Origin: JANNHP01 sp031404455 | Lineage (GTDB): Bacteria > Planctomycetota > JAJSAM01 > JAJVHW01 | Reading direction: 5' to 3' | Assembly (NCBI GenBank): GCA_031404455.1 | Contig: JANNHP010000424.1 | Location: 1-6,811 of the forward strand | Length of the DNA stretch: 6,811 nt | Shown here: one piece after another, positions 1-6,417 of the stretch | How positions within the stretch are numbered: the first letter of the stretch is position 1 | Layout: each line of letters opens with the position of its first letter | Translations under genes and position numbers: made by a program | The notes under the pieces: model-generated | Told to the model about the DNA's origin: nothing | Database searches by the model: none | What the model saw: the letters and a program-made list of their open reading frames with translations, nothing else

Positions 1-47
1 TAGCGCACGCCGCTCGCCCCCGTGATCGCGACGACGAGGTGCTTCAC
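1..47 (-). CDS. ubiX: UbiX-like flavin prenyltransferase, N-terminal fragment
   Basis: Only the first 15 codons lie in the window; the rest runs off the left edge. Reading from a GTG at 47-45 gives MKHLVVAITGASGVR, followed by a partial codon (TA) that would be Tyr. This matches the start of UbiX/Pad1 proteins, whose first beta strand and glycine-rich loop read roughly I-[TS]-G-A-S-G and bind FMN. Known family role: UbiX prenylates reduced FMN to make the cofactor of the UbiD decarboxylases used in ubiquinone and futalosine-pathway menaquinone synthesis. The GTG overlaps the restored stop of ubiE in a GTGA tetranucleotide, the usual sign of translational coupling. The family call rests on a short but characteristic motif and on the ubiE neighbour; another Rossmann-like flavoprotein is possible but less likely. 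Confidence 0.72.
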   Translation of the reverse strand, partial: MKHLVVAITGASGVR

Positions 48-785
48 TCGACGGCCGCTCCGCGCACCGGGCACGTCGGCTTCGTCCCGACGTGGACCGT
101 GATGATGCCGAGTGTTCGCGCGTGGACCGTGACGTCGAGGAGCCCGCACTCCTCCACGATCCGCCGGAGCTTCTCGCGGTCGGGGGAACTTCAGGACCGA
201 GCGCGGGAGATAGCCGTAGGCGTTGCGTTTCCCGCCCGCCACGAGGTTGCCGAGGATCGGCAGCAGGATGAGGAAGTAGACGTAGTAGACGAAGCGGAAG
301 AGCAGGTTCGAGGGCTGCGTGAACTCGAGGATGGCGATCCGCCCGCCGGGTGCGGTGACGCGCGCCATCTCGCGGATGCCGGCGCGCAGGTCGGCGACGT
401 TGCGGATGCCGAAGCCGACCGTCACGCCGCGGAACGAATCGTCGCGGAACGGGAGGCGCAGCGTGTCCGCGACGCCGAGGCGAACGGGCGCGCGGCCCGC
501 GGCGCCCGTCTTCGGCACGCCGAGGCGGACCATCTCCTCGCAGAAGTCGGTGCCCACGACCGACCCGGTCGGACCGACGCGCTCGGACAGTTCGATGGCG
601 AGGTCGGCGGTGCCCGTGCAGACGTCGAGGACGCGGTCGCCGGGCCGCGCGCCGACGGCCTCCACGGTGAAGCGCCGCCAGGACTTGTCCTGGTTGAGCG
701 AGAGCACGTGGTTCAAGGGATCGTAGGTCCGTGCGATCGCCGCGAACATGCCGCGGATCCTCGCCGGTTCCTGCATCGCCTGCAT
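44..785 (-). CDS. ubiE: Demethylmenaquinone/2-polyprenyl-benzoquinol C-methyltransferase (UbiE/MenG), frameshifted as read
   Basis: SAM-dependent methyltransferase that adds the ring C-methyl group in menaquinone or ubiquinone synthesis, acting at the inner membrane face. From ATG 785 the protein opens MQAMQEPARIRGMF and shows the UbiE pattern YDPLN...S (residues 21-29). SAM-binding motif I, VLDVCTGTADLA, is at residues 52-63. Further on come GFGIRNV, a PGGRIAILEF strand and the hydrophobic YYVYFLILLPILG segment, then LPRSVLKFP. Here the frame breaks. The run of five G at 182-186 (five C in the mRNA) has one base too many; with four, the text continues FPDREKLRRIVEECGLLDV and ends at TGA 46-44. 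That gives 246 aa, normal for the family, with the stop overlapping the ubiX start. As read, the frame instead runs without a stop into ubiX. A homopolymer sequencing or assembly error is the simplest explanation; a real mutation is possible. An alternative ATG lies at 776. No strong Shine-Dalgarno sequence is visible. Menaquinone rather than ubiquinone use is an inference. Confidence 0.9.
182..186 (-). other. Apparent +1 frameshift site in ubiE (five-base homopolymer)
   Basis: The conserved reading switches from the frame of ATG 785 (ending LPRSVLKFP) to the next frame (DREKLRRIVEECG) at a run of five G on the plus strand. Removing one base restores the whole C-terminus and a stop that overlaps the next start codon. 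No slippery-heptamer or stimulatory structure typical of programmed shifting was identified by eye, so an indel error or a recent mutation is preferred. Confidence 0.8.
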
Positions 786-880
786 GGCGGCATCGTGACC
801 GATGACGCCGCGCGAGTCGTCGTTTCCGGGACGCGCGGGCGTTAGTGTCTCGCGACCGCCCCCGCGGAGCCTTCCGAGCC

Positions 881-1906
881 GTGCAACCAGATCCCGTCCT
901 CAGTCCCGCAGGGGACGATTCCGACAGCAGCCTCGACCAGGCGCTGCGTCCGCGCAGCTTCGACGAGTTCGTCGGTCAGCGCACGCTCCTCGACAACCTG
1001 CGCGTCTACATCCAGGCGGCGCAGGGTCGCGGCGAACCGCTCGACCACGTGCTGCTCTCGGGGCTGCCGGGACTCGGCAAGACCACGCTCGCGAGCCTCA
1101 TCGCGCGGGAACTCGGCGTCGAGTGCCGCACGACGTCGGGCCCGGCGCTCGTCCGGCCGGCCGACCTCGCGGGCATCCTCACGAACGTCGGACGCGGCGA
1201 ACTGCTCTTCATCGACGAGATCCACCGGCTCCCCGCCGCGGTCGAGGAACTCCTCTACTCGGCGATGGAGGACTTCGCGATCGACATCCTGATCGACCAG
1301 GGGCCGAACGCGCGGAGTGTCCGCGTGCCGTTGCAGCACTTCACGCTCGTCGGGGCGACGACTCGCGAGGGCATGCTCTCCGCACCGCTGCGCGGTCGCT
1401 TCGGCCTGCTCGAGAAGCTCGACGTCTACCCTCCCGCCGACATCGAGGAGATCCTGCGCCGCAGTGCCGCGCGGCTCGGTGTCGGAATCGACGAAGCGCC
1501 GCTCGCCCGCGTGGCGCGGGTCGCCCGCGGCACGCCGCGAGTCGCGAACCGTCTCATCAAACGCCTGCGTGACTTCGCGCAGATCACGGCGGCCGGCCGG
1601 ATCACCGACGAGGTCGGCGTCGACGCGCTGCGGCGGCTTGGAATCGACGACAACGGCCTCTGCGAGACGGACCGCCGCATCCTCACGTCGCTCCACCGCG
1701 CGGGCGGCGGGCCCGTCGGACTGAAGACGGTCGCGGTTGCCGCGGGCGAGGACCCCGAGACGATCGAGGACGTGTACGAGCCGTTCCTCCTCACCGAGGG
1801 CTGGCTGATGCGCACGCCGCGGGGACGCTGCCTCACCGAGCGCGCCGCGGAGTGGTTCGCGAAGAACGGCGGCAAGTCCGGGACGGCGCAGAGGTCGCTC
1901 TTCTGA
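881..1906 (+). CDS. ruvB: Holliday junction branch migration ATPase RuvB
   Basis: AAA+ motor of the RuvABC complex that drives Holliday junction branch migration in recombinational repair. With GTG 881 the protein is 341 aa, the family's usual length, and begins MQPDPVLSP, matching the RuvB pattern of an acidic residue followed by LSP shortly before the LRP..F.EFVGQ block (residues 22-33). Walker A is GLPGLGKTT (61-69), Walker B is LFIDEIHR (109-116), sensor 1 is in LVGATTREG (156-164), the arginine-finger segment is PLRGRFG (169-175) and sensor 2 is GTPRVANR (217-224). The C-terminal winged helix includes GGPVGLKT, EDPETIEDVYEPFLL and RTPRGR. GGAG at 866-869 lies 11 nt before GTG 881. An in-frame GTG at 845 would add 12 poorly conserved residues and has no better ribosome site. 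ruvA and ruvC are not in the window. The last base of the stop is the first base of the spoIID ATG. Two small departures from consensus are GLPG for GPPG and LRGRFG for LRDRFG. Confidence 0.97.
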   Translation: MQPDPVLSPAGDDSDSSLDQALRPRSFDEFVGQRTLLDNLRVYIQAAQGRGEPLDHVLLSGLPGLGKTTLASLIARELGVECRTTSGPALVRPADLAGILTNVGRGELLFIDEIHRLPAAVEELLYSAMEDFAIDILIDQGPNARSVRVPLQHFTLVGATTREGMLSAPLRGRFGLLEKLDVYPPADIEEILRRSAARLGVGIDEAPLARVARVARGTPRVANRLIKRLRDFAQITAAGRITDEVGVDALRRLGIDDNGLCETDRRILTSLHRAGGGPVGLKTVAVAAGEDPETIEDVYEPFLLTEGWLMRTPRGRCLTERAAEWFAKNGGKSGTAQRSLF

Positions 1907-3150
1907 TGCGGACGGGACTCGTCGTCGTCCTACTCGTCGTCTACTTCGCCGGCGGGGCGTGCGGAGCGCGGATCGCTCCGTCGCCTCAGGCAACTCCGAG
2001 GCCGGAGCCGCGTCCCGCCGAACCGCCCGATCCCGGCGAGCCGCCGCCGCCTGCCCCGCCGCGCCTCGCCGCGCCGCCTTCGGTCCGCGTCGTCCTCACG
2101 CGCGCCGCCGCCGCGGGCAAGGCGCGCGTCGAGGTGAAGGGCGCCTGGACGCTCGTCTCCGGGGCGGGGACGACGCTGCGCAGCGGCGCGTCGATCTCCG
2201 CCGAACTCGTCACCACGGGCGCCACCGTCACGCTCGGCGGACTCGACTTCCCGCTCGACGGCGAACTTCGGCCCGCGACCGAAGGCGACCTGCGGATCGA
2301 CGCGCGGACGTATCCCGGGACGCTTCGCGTCGAACGCGGTCCCGACGCGCGCTGGCGGCCGATGATCGCGACCGACATCGAGACCTACGTCGGCGTCGTC
2401 GTCAACGCCGAGATCCCGGCTGCGTTCCCGCGCGAGGCGCAGCGGACGCAGGCGATCCTCGCCCGCACCTACGCGCTCACGTCCACGGTCCGCACGTCGC
2501 CGCAAGCCCCGCTCGTCCTCACGGACGTCGGCGGTTCGGACCAGGAGTTCAGCGGACTCGCCGCGGTCGCCGAGCACCGCCGGATCGCGCTCGACGCCGC
2601 TCGCAGCACGGCTGGGCTCGTCCTCACGGATTCGGGCGCGCCGTTCGTCGCCTACTACCACTCGAGCTGCGGCGGCGTGACGTGCCCGGGACCCATCCTC
2701 TTCACGCAGGCCGCGGGCGTGCGGGCGCTCAGTGGCGGGATCGTCTGTCCATGGTGTGCGACGGACAACAAGTACTTCAAGTGGGACGCGAGGATCGCGG
2801 GGGCCGACGTCGGGAAGGCCGCGGGACTGTCCGGCGCTCTCGAGTACTTCCAGATCACCGAGACGACGGCCGGCGGCCGCGCAGTGATGTTCGACATCCG
2901 CGCGGGCGGCAAGGTGAAGCGCGTGAAGGCCGCCGACTTCCGGCTCCGCGTCGGGGCCACGGCGCTGCGTTCCGTCCTACTCGACGACGCCTCCGCCGTC
3001 GCGGGAGATCTCGTCGTCCGCGGACGCGGCTGGGGCCACGGCGTCGGTCTCTGCCAGATGGGCGCGCGGACGCTCGCCGAGAAGGGCCTCACCGCCGAGG
3101 CGATCCTCGCCATCTACTACACGGGCGCTTCCCTGGAACGCCGGTGGTAG
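1906..3150 (+). CDS. SpoIID/LytB domain protein, exported, probable peptidoglycan lytic transglycosylase
   Basis: A 414-aa exported protein. The N-terminus has a hydrophobic signal-like segment (residues 5-18) ending in GGACGA; Cys19 sits where a lipoprotein cysteine would, but the lipobox is poor (Gly at -3). A proline-rich linker follows (about 24-58), then a SpoIID domain to the C-terminus. Visible family motifs are ETYVGVVVNAEIP with the presumed catalytic Glu169, QAILARTYA just after it, YYHSSCGG (His252, Cys255), a CPWC pair (Cys281, Cys284), and GRGWGHGVGLCQMGA (about 373-387) near the end. In characterised SpoIID the Glu cleaves peptidoglycan strands stripped of stem peptides, and a His/Cys cluster binds zinc. 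The domain is widespread in non-sporulating bacteria, so sporulation should not be inferred. ATG 1906 overlaps the ruvB stop by one base (TGATG), with AGAGG at 1890-1894 as a possible ribosome site. The 3' end overlaps tgt by 7 nt. The exact substrate and whether it is lipid-anchored are unknown. Confidence 0.9.
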   Translation: MRTGLVVVLLVVYFAGGACGARIAPSPQATPRPEPRPAEPPDPGEPPPPAPPRLAAPPSVRVVLTRAAAAGKARVEVKGAWTLVSGAGTTLRSGASISAELVTTGATVTLGGLDFPLDGELRPATEGDLRIDARTYPGTLRVERGPDARWRPMIATDIETYVGVVVNAEIPAAFPREAQRTQAILARTYALTSTVRTSPQAPLVLTDVGGSDQEFSGLAAVAEHRRIALDAARSTAGLVLTDSGAPFVAYYHSSCGGVTCPGPILFTQAAGVRALSGGIVCPWCATDNKYFKWDARIAGADVGKAAGLSGALEYFQITETTAGGRAVMFDIRAGGKVKRVKAADFRLRVGATALRSVLLDDASAVAGDLVVRGRGWGHGVGLCQMGARTLAEKGLTAEAILAIYYTGASLERRW

Positions 3151-4268
3151 CGAAGGTCCGGTTCGAGTTGCTGGCGACCGACGGCGTCGCGCGGCGCGGA
3201 CGCCTGACGACGCCGCACGGCGCCGTCGAGACGCCCGTCTTCATGCCCTGCGGCACGCGCGGTGCCGTGAAGGGCGTGACCGCGGCGGAGGTCCGCGCCA
3301 CGGGCACGCAGATGATCCTCGCGAACACGTACCACCTGCTGCAGAGGCCCGGCGCCGACACCGTCGCGGCACTCGGCGGGGTCCATCGCTTCATGGGGTG
3401 GGACGGGCCGATCCTCACGGACTCGGGCGGCTTCCAGGTCTGGTCGCTCGCGAAGCGGCGGAGCCTCGACGCGGACGGCGTGACGTTCCAGTCCGAGATC
3501 GACGGCAGCGAGATCCGGCTCACGCCCGAGCGGTGCGTCGAGGTGCAGCAGCAGATCGGCGCGGACGTCATCATGCCGCTCGACCACTGCATCGAGTTCC
3601 CCGCGACGCGCGACGCCGTGGCGGAGTCGGTGCGCACGACGATCGCATGGGCCCGCCGCAGCGTGGCGGCGAAGACGCGCGAGGACCAGGCCCTCTTCCC
3701 GATCGTCCAGGGCGGCGTGCACGCGGATCTCCGTCGCGAGTGCGCCGAGGCGCTCGTCGAACTCGACATGCCGGGATACGCTCTCGGCGGTTTCAGCGTC
3801 GGCGAACCGAAGGACGTCTCGGCGCCGGCGCTCGCGGCGGGCGCCGCGGCGCTTCCGGCGGACCGTCCGCGCTACCTGATGGGCGTCGGTACGCCCACGG
3901 ACTTCCTCGACGCCGTCGCCGTCGGCATCGACATGATGGACTGCGTGCTCCCGACGCGCAACGCGCGCCATGCGGTCGCGCTGACCTGGAGCGGTCCGCT
4001 GCGCCTGCGCAACGCCCGGCACGTCCGCGACGAAACGCCGCTCGACGGCGCGTGCCGCTGTTTCGCCTGCGCGCACCACAGCCGCGGCTACATCCGTCAC
4101 CTCTTCCAGGTGGGCGAGACGCTCGGCGGCACGCTGCTGACGATCCACAACCTCGCGTTCATGGCCGATCTCGCGAGCGCCACGCGGGCTGCGGTCGAGG
4201 CCGGGCGCTTCGCGGGGTTCCGCGCGGAGACGCTCGAACGCATCAGGGGCGACGATCCGTCTGCGTAA
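3144..4268 (+). CDS. tgt: Queuine/preQ1 tRNA-guanine transglycosylase
   Basis: Exchanges guanine at wobble position 34 of GUN-anticodon tRNAs for the queuosine precursor preQ1; cytoplasmic. GTG 3144 gives 374 aa, the bacterial Tgt length, and starts MVAKVRFELLATDG, aligning with the usual F.L..TDG.AR.G opening. Key features are ILTDSGGFQVWSL with Asp93 (general acid/base position), LDHC with Asp147 (substrate pocket), IVQGGVH, GYALGGFSVGEP, and GIDMMDCVLPTRNARHA with the presumed nucleophile Asp263. The zinc site is Cys304-x-Cys306-x2-Cys309 with His335. These numbers run close to those of the E. coli enzyme. Pocket details differ from the commonest version: LDHC replaces the frequent DEC, and GGFSVGE replaces GGLAVGE. 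It overlaps spoIID by 7 nt; GGA at 3135-3137 is a plausible weak ribosome site. queA and other queuosine genes are not in the window. The same frame is open upstream to about 1959, but only because the GC-rich spoIID region lacks stops. Confidence 0.97.
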   Translation: MVAKVRFELLATDGVARRGRLTTPHGAVETPVFMPCGTRGAVKGVTAAEVRATGTQMILANTYHLLQRPGADTVAALGGVHRFMGWDGPILTDSGGFQVWSLAKRRSLDADGVTFQSEIDGSEIRLTPERCVEVQQQIGADVIMPLDHCIEFPATRDAVAESVRTTIAWARRSVAAKTREDQALFPIVQGGVHADLRRECAEALVELDMPGYALGGFSVGEPKDVSAPALAAGAAALPADRPRYLMGVGTPTDFLDAVAVGIDMMDCVLPTRNARHAVALTWSGPLRLRNARHVRDETPLDGACRCFACAHHSRGYIRHLFQVGETLGGTLLTIHNLAFMADLASATRAAVEAGRFAGFRAETLERIRGDDPSA

Positions 4269-4293
4269 CTTGTTGTCTTCCTCGCCCCGCGCC

Positions 4294-4299
4294 GGGAGG
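4294..4299 (+). promoter_or_regulatory. Ribosome binding site for the 325-aa protein
   Basis: GGGAGG lies 11 nt before ATG 4311 in the 42-nt gap after tgt. It supports this ATG as the start. The gap holds no convincing terminator, so continued transcription from tgt is likely. Confidence 0.6.
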
Positions 4300-4310
4300 C
4301 TCACCGCCCG

Positions 4311-5288
4311 ATGAAGACTCTCCCGGTGGTGTCGTTGATCGTCGTCGCCACGGTCGCAGTCGCGGCGGGCATGGTGCACCTGACCTTCCCCGGCGGACTG
4401 CCCGCGCTCTACCGGCAGTACGCGGCGCGGACGCCCGCCCCGGCGCCCGCGCCCCGAACTCCGGCCGCAAAGGCTCCCGCCGAGGGGACGTCGCTCGGCG
4501 AGACGGAACTGCGCGACGCGGAACGCGCCTACGACGCGGGCGACTTCGCCAGGTCGGTCGACTTCTTCCTCGCCGCGCGTGCGGACGCGGGCCCCGCCTT
4601 CCGCGAGCGCACCGCGCGCGGTCTCCAGAAGGCCGTCCTCGCCTGGGCGCTGACTTCGAACGTCGAGCCTCCGAGCCCTCTGCCCGACGACCCCGACGGC
4701 GAGGTCGCGCGGCGGCAGGCGGCCGCGGACGCGTCGCCGAGCGAGCAGGCGTGGTACGACGTCACGATCTACGCGGCGGGCTGCGGTTCGTCGCGCAAGC
4801 TCCCGTTCGTGGCGCAGCAGGCGCTCACATCGGCCGTCGCCGGCGGACCCGTGGAGCGGCGGCTCACGAGCGTCCTCGACCGCGGCGGGCCGCGCGCGAG
4901 GCTCCTGCGCGAAGCGATGACGGGAATCGGCCTCCTGGACCCCGTCGACCCAGTGGCCGCGGCTTCGAAGCCGAACGCGGCGCCGGTCAGGCCCCCGGCG
5001 AAGGTCCTCCGCGCGCCGGGCGGTTCCTTCAAGCCGGCGACGAAGGCGAAGCTCGTGCAGGCGGTCGAACTCGAGCGCAAGGGCACCGAGGAGTACGACA
5101 AGAGCGGTCCCGACAACGCGCAGCGCAAAGAGCACCGCAAGGCCGCGGTCGCGTTGCTGAAGCAGGCCCGCGACATCTACCAGGAGGCGCAGGAGGAGGA
5201 CCCCGACTCGTCCGACCTCGGCGGCCGCCTCCGGGCGGTGATGGAGATGATCTCCCACCTCCACAAGGAGACAAGCCTCGGTGAGTGA
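4311..5288 (+). CDS. Hypothetical membrane-anchored protein with TPR-like helical regions
   Basis: I do not recognise a named family. The 325-aa protein begins with a short basic start and a single hydrophobic segment (about residues 4-22), which fits a signal anchor or an uncleaved signal peptide. An Ala/Pro-rich linker follows (about 40-58). Residues 64-95 (ETELRDAERAYDAGDFARS and following) resemble one tetratricopeptide repeat, with the Ala-Tyr/Gly-Asp spacing typical of helix A to helix B. The middle is low in recognisable motifs and contains an Ala/Pro-rich stretch at about 215-237. The C-terminal third (239-325) is strongly helical, charged and TPR-like, with KAAVALLKQARDIYQEAQEE and DPDSSDLGGRL. 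No catalytic motif is visible. A scaffold or interaction role outside the membrane is inferred from architecture only. It sits between tgt and the aminotransferase, whose GTG overlaps its last 8 nt, so co-expression is likely. Similar anchored repeat proteins are common in large-genome environmental bacteria. Confidence 0.82.
   Translation: MKTLPVVSLIVVATVAVAAGMVHLTFPGGLPALYRQYAARTPAPAPAPRTPAAKAPAEGTSLGETELRDAERAYDAGDFARSVDFFLAARADAGPAFRERTARGLQKAVLAWALTSNVEPPSPLPDDPDGEVARRQAAADASPSEQAWYDVTIYAAGCGSSRKLPFVAQQALTSAVAGGPVERRLTSVLDRGGPRARLLREAMTGIGLLDPVDPVAAASKPNAAPVRPPAKVLRAPGGSFKPATKAKLVQAVELERKGTEEYDKSGPDNAQRKEHRKAAVALLKQARDIYQEAQEEDPDSSDLGGRLRAVMEMISHLHKETSLGE
5265..5270 (+). promoter_or_regulatory. 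Ribosome binding site for the aminotransferase
   Basis: AAGGAG, inside the end of the preceding gene and 10 nt before GTG 5281, is the clearest Shine-Dalgarno sequence in the window. It decides the aminotransferase start at GTG 5281. Confidence 0.7.
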
Positions 5289-6384
5289 CGCCTTCGCGGC
5301 GTTCGAATACCTGCGCTTCGCGAAGACGCGCATGCCGGGCGCCCGCTTCACGCTCGGTCAGTCGGGCGTCGCGGAAGTGGGTGTCGAGGACGTCGCGCCG
5401 CCAAGCGACCGCGCGGCGAGGATCGAGTCCTCGGCACTCGGACCCGCGCTCTCGATCTGGCGGGAGCGGCTCGCGGCGCGTTACGGAGTCCCCGTGGATC
5501 ACGCCGCTCCGGCGCTCGGGACGAGCGGCGCGGTGTTCCTGGCACTCGCCGCCCTCTCGTCGAAGATCCCGCGCGGCGCAGCGATCGCCGTGGAGCGCCC
5601 CGCGTACGCAGTCTTCGAGTCGACGGCGAAGTTCCTCGGCCGCGAAGTCGTGCACGTCGAACGGCGGGCCGCGCAGGGCTGGGAAGTCGATCTCGACGCC
5701 GTGGAACGGGCGTTCCGCGGCGGCGCGCGCGTCTTCTGCGTCACCGACCTCCACAACCCGACCGGCGCGGCACTCGCCGGTCCGGAACTCGCGGGACTCC
5801 GCGGCATCGCGCGGCGTTTCGACGCGTGGATCCTCCTCGACGAGGTCTACCGCGACTTCCTCCCCGGCCCCGTGGGCACCGGCTACCGCGCGGACGAACG
5901 CGTCGTCTGCACGTCGTCCTTGACGAAGTGCTACGGCCTCGGCGGACTGCGCGCTGGCTGGATCTTCGCCCCGCCCGAGCTCGTCGCGCGCATCGGGGAG
6001 GTCGAGGACATCGTCCTCGGCGACCCGCCGGCCGCCGCGTGGCGGATCGCCGCGCAGGCGCTCGCCCGGGCCGGCGAGTTGCTCGAACGCGGCCGCGCGT
6101 TCGCGACGGCCGGCCGCCCGGTGATCGACGCATGGATCGCCGCGACGCCTCGCGCATCGTGGGTCCCGCCCGCCGCCGGGATCACCGGACTCCTGCGGAT
6201 CGCGGGCCTCACCGACTCGATGCGTTTCGCCGAGCGCCTGCGCGAGGAACTCGACCTGCAGGTGGTCCCTGGCGCCTTCTTCGGCGCGGAGGGACACATC
6301 CGCGTGAGCTTCGGCCGTCCGCCGAAGGACGTCGCTGCGGCACTCGATGTTCTGACCCTCGGCATCGACCCGCTCTGCTTCTAG
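5281..6384 (+). CDS. Class I/II fold PLP-dependent aminotransferase
   Basis: A 367-aa fold type I PLP enzyme. The phosphate-binding loop lies in LGTSGAVFLAL (about 79-89). Cofactor residues are Asn159 in DLHNPTGA, Asp187 and Tyr190 in LLDEVYRDF, and the Schiff-base Lys216 in SSLTKCYGLGGLRAGW. The substrate carboxylate arginine is Arg341 in HIRVSFGRP. All catalytic positions are intact, so an active aminotransferase is likely. The overall pattern is closest to aspartate/aromatic/LL-DAP-type class I enzymes, but the substrate cannot be read from sequence and no pathway partner is adjacent. The N-terminal stretch FEYLRFAKTRMPGARFTLGQSGV is of the kind seen in a group of poorly characterised aminotransferases. 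GTG 5281 overlaps the preceding gene by 8 nt and has a good AAGGAG. It is the last gene of the plus-strand string; its TAG abuts the inverted repeat that starts at 6385. Confidence 0.93.
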   Translation: MSDAFAAFEYLRFAKTRMPGARFTLGQSGVAEVGVEDVAPPSDRAARIESSALGPALSIWRERLAARYGVPVDHAAPALGTSGAVFLALAALSSKIPRGAAIAVERPAYAVFESTAKFLGREVVHVERRAAQGWEVDLDAVERAFRGGARVFCVTDLHNPTGAALAGPELAGLRGIARRFDAWILLDEVYRDFLPGPVGTGYRADERVVCTSSLTKCYGLGGLRAGWIFAPPELVARIGEVEDIVLGDPPAAAWRIAAQALARAGELLERGRAFATAGRPVIDAWIAATPRASWVPPAAGITGLLRIAGLTDSMRFAERLREELDLQVVPGAFFGAEGHIRVSFGRPPKDVAAALDVLTLGIDPLCF

Positions 6385-6417
6385 AAGTCCGGCCGAGTAA
6401 GGAACTCGGCCGGACTT
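6385..6417. terminator. Perfect inverted repeat between convergent genes, probable bidirectional terminator
   Basis: AAGTCCGGCCGAGT (6385-6398) and ACTCGGCCGGACTT (6404-6417) are exact reverse complements, giving a 14-bp stem with an AAGGA loop. It starts on the base after the aminotransferase TAG and its far foot shares two bases with the TAA that would end the opposing FAD oxidase gene. A long GC-rich stem between converging genes suggests termination of both transcripts. There is no U-tract on either side beyond the two stem-foot T's, so it is not a textbook intrinsic terminator; it could instead stabilise 3' ends or block read-through. Confidence 0.75.

Noticed and set aside
1..785. A genuine UbiE-UbiX fusion protein
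   Set aside because: The as-read frame scrambles the conserved UbiE C-terminus between the two domains; the restored frame gives a normal UbiE plus a normal overlapping ubiX start.
39..845. 268-codon plus-strand frame at the left end
   Set aside because: It is antisense to ubiE, whose motifs are unmistakable on the other strand, and its own translation is low-complexity.
786..880. Promoter elements in the divergent gap
   Set aside because: No -10/-35 match better than chance; the promoters of this lineage are unknown to me.
1906..1968. Lipoprotein signal in the SpoIID-like protein
   Set aside because: Cys19 is well placed, but Gly at -3 and Gly at -2 make a poor lipobox; left as a possibility, not called.
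842..1993. 383-codon minus-strand frame opposite ruvB
   Set aside because: No recognisable motif; shadow of ruvB.
1959..3143. Long N-terminal extension of Tgt in the same frame
   Set aside because: It would overlap spoIID fully, has Arg-rich nonsense sequence, and the family N-terminus aligns at GTG 3144.
4286..4296. CCCG-CGC-CGGG mini-hairpin after tgt
   Set aside because: A four-base stem in very GC-rich DNA is not significant and it overlaps the ribosome site of the next gene rather than acting as a terminator.
3117..5351. 744-codon open frame on the minus strand opposite tgt and the 325-aa gene
   Set aside because: Its translation is Arg/Ala-rich with no family motif, and it lies opposite the strongly conserved Tgt; open antisense frames are expected at this GC content.
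881..6384. A novel defence, mobile or biosynthetic system
   Set aside because: The genes are recognisable housekeeping or general metabolic families; one unknown gene in an operon is not enough to propose a system.
5029..6415. Minus-strand frame continuing the FAD oxidase through the hairpin and the aminotransferase
   Set aside because: Only the part right of about 6426 matches the oxidase family; the rest is antisense of a fully conserved aminotransferase.
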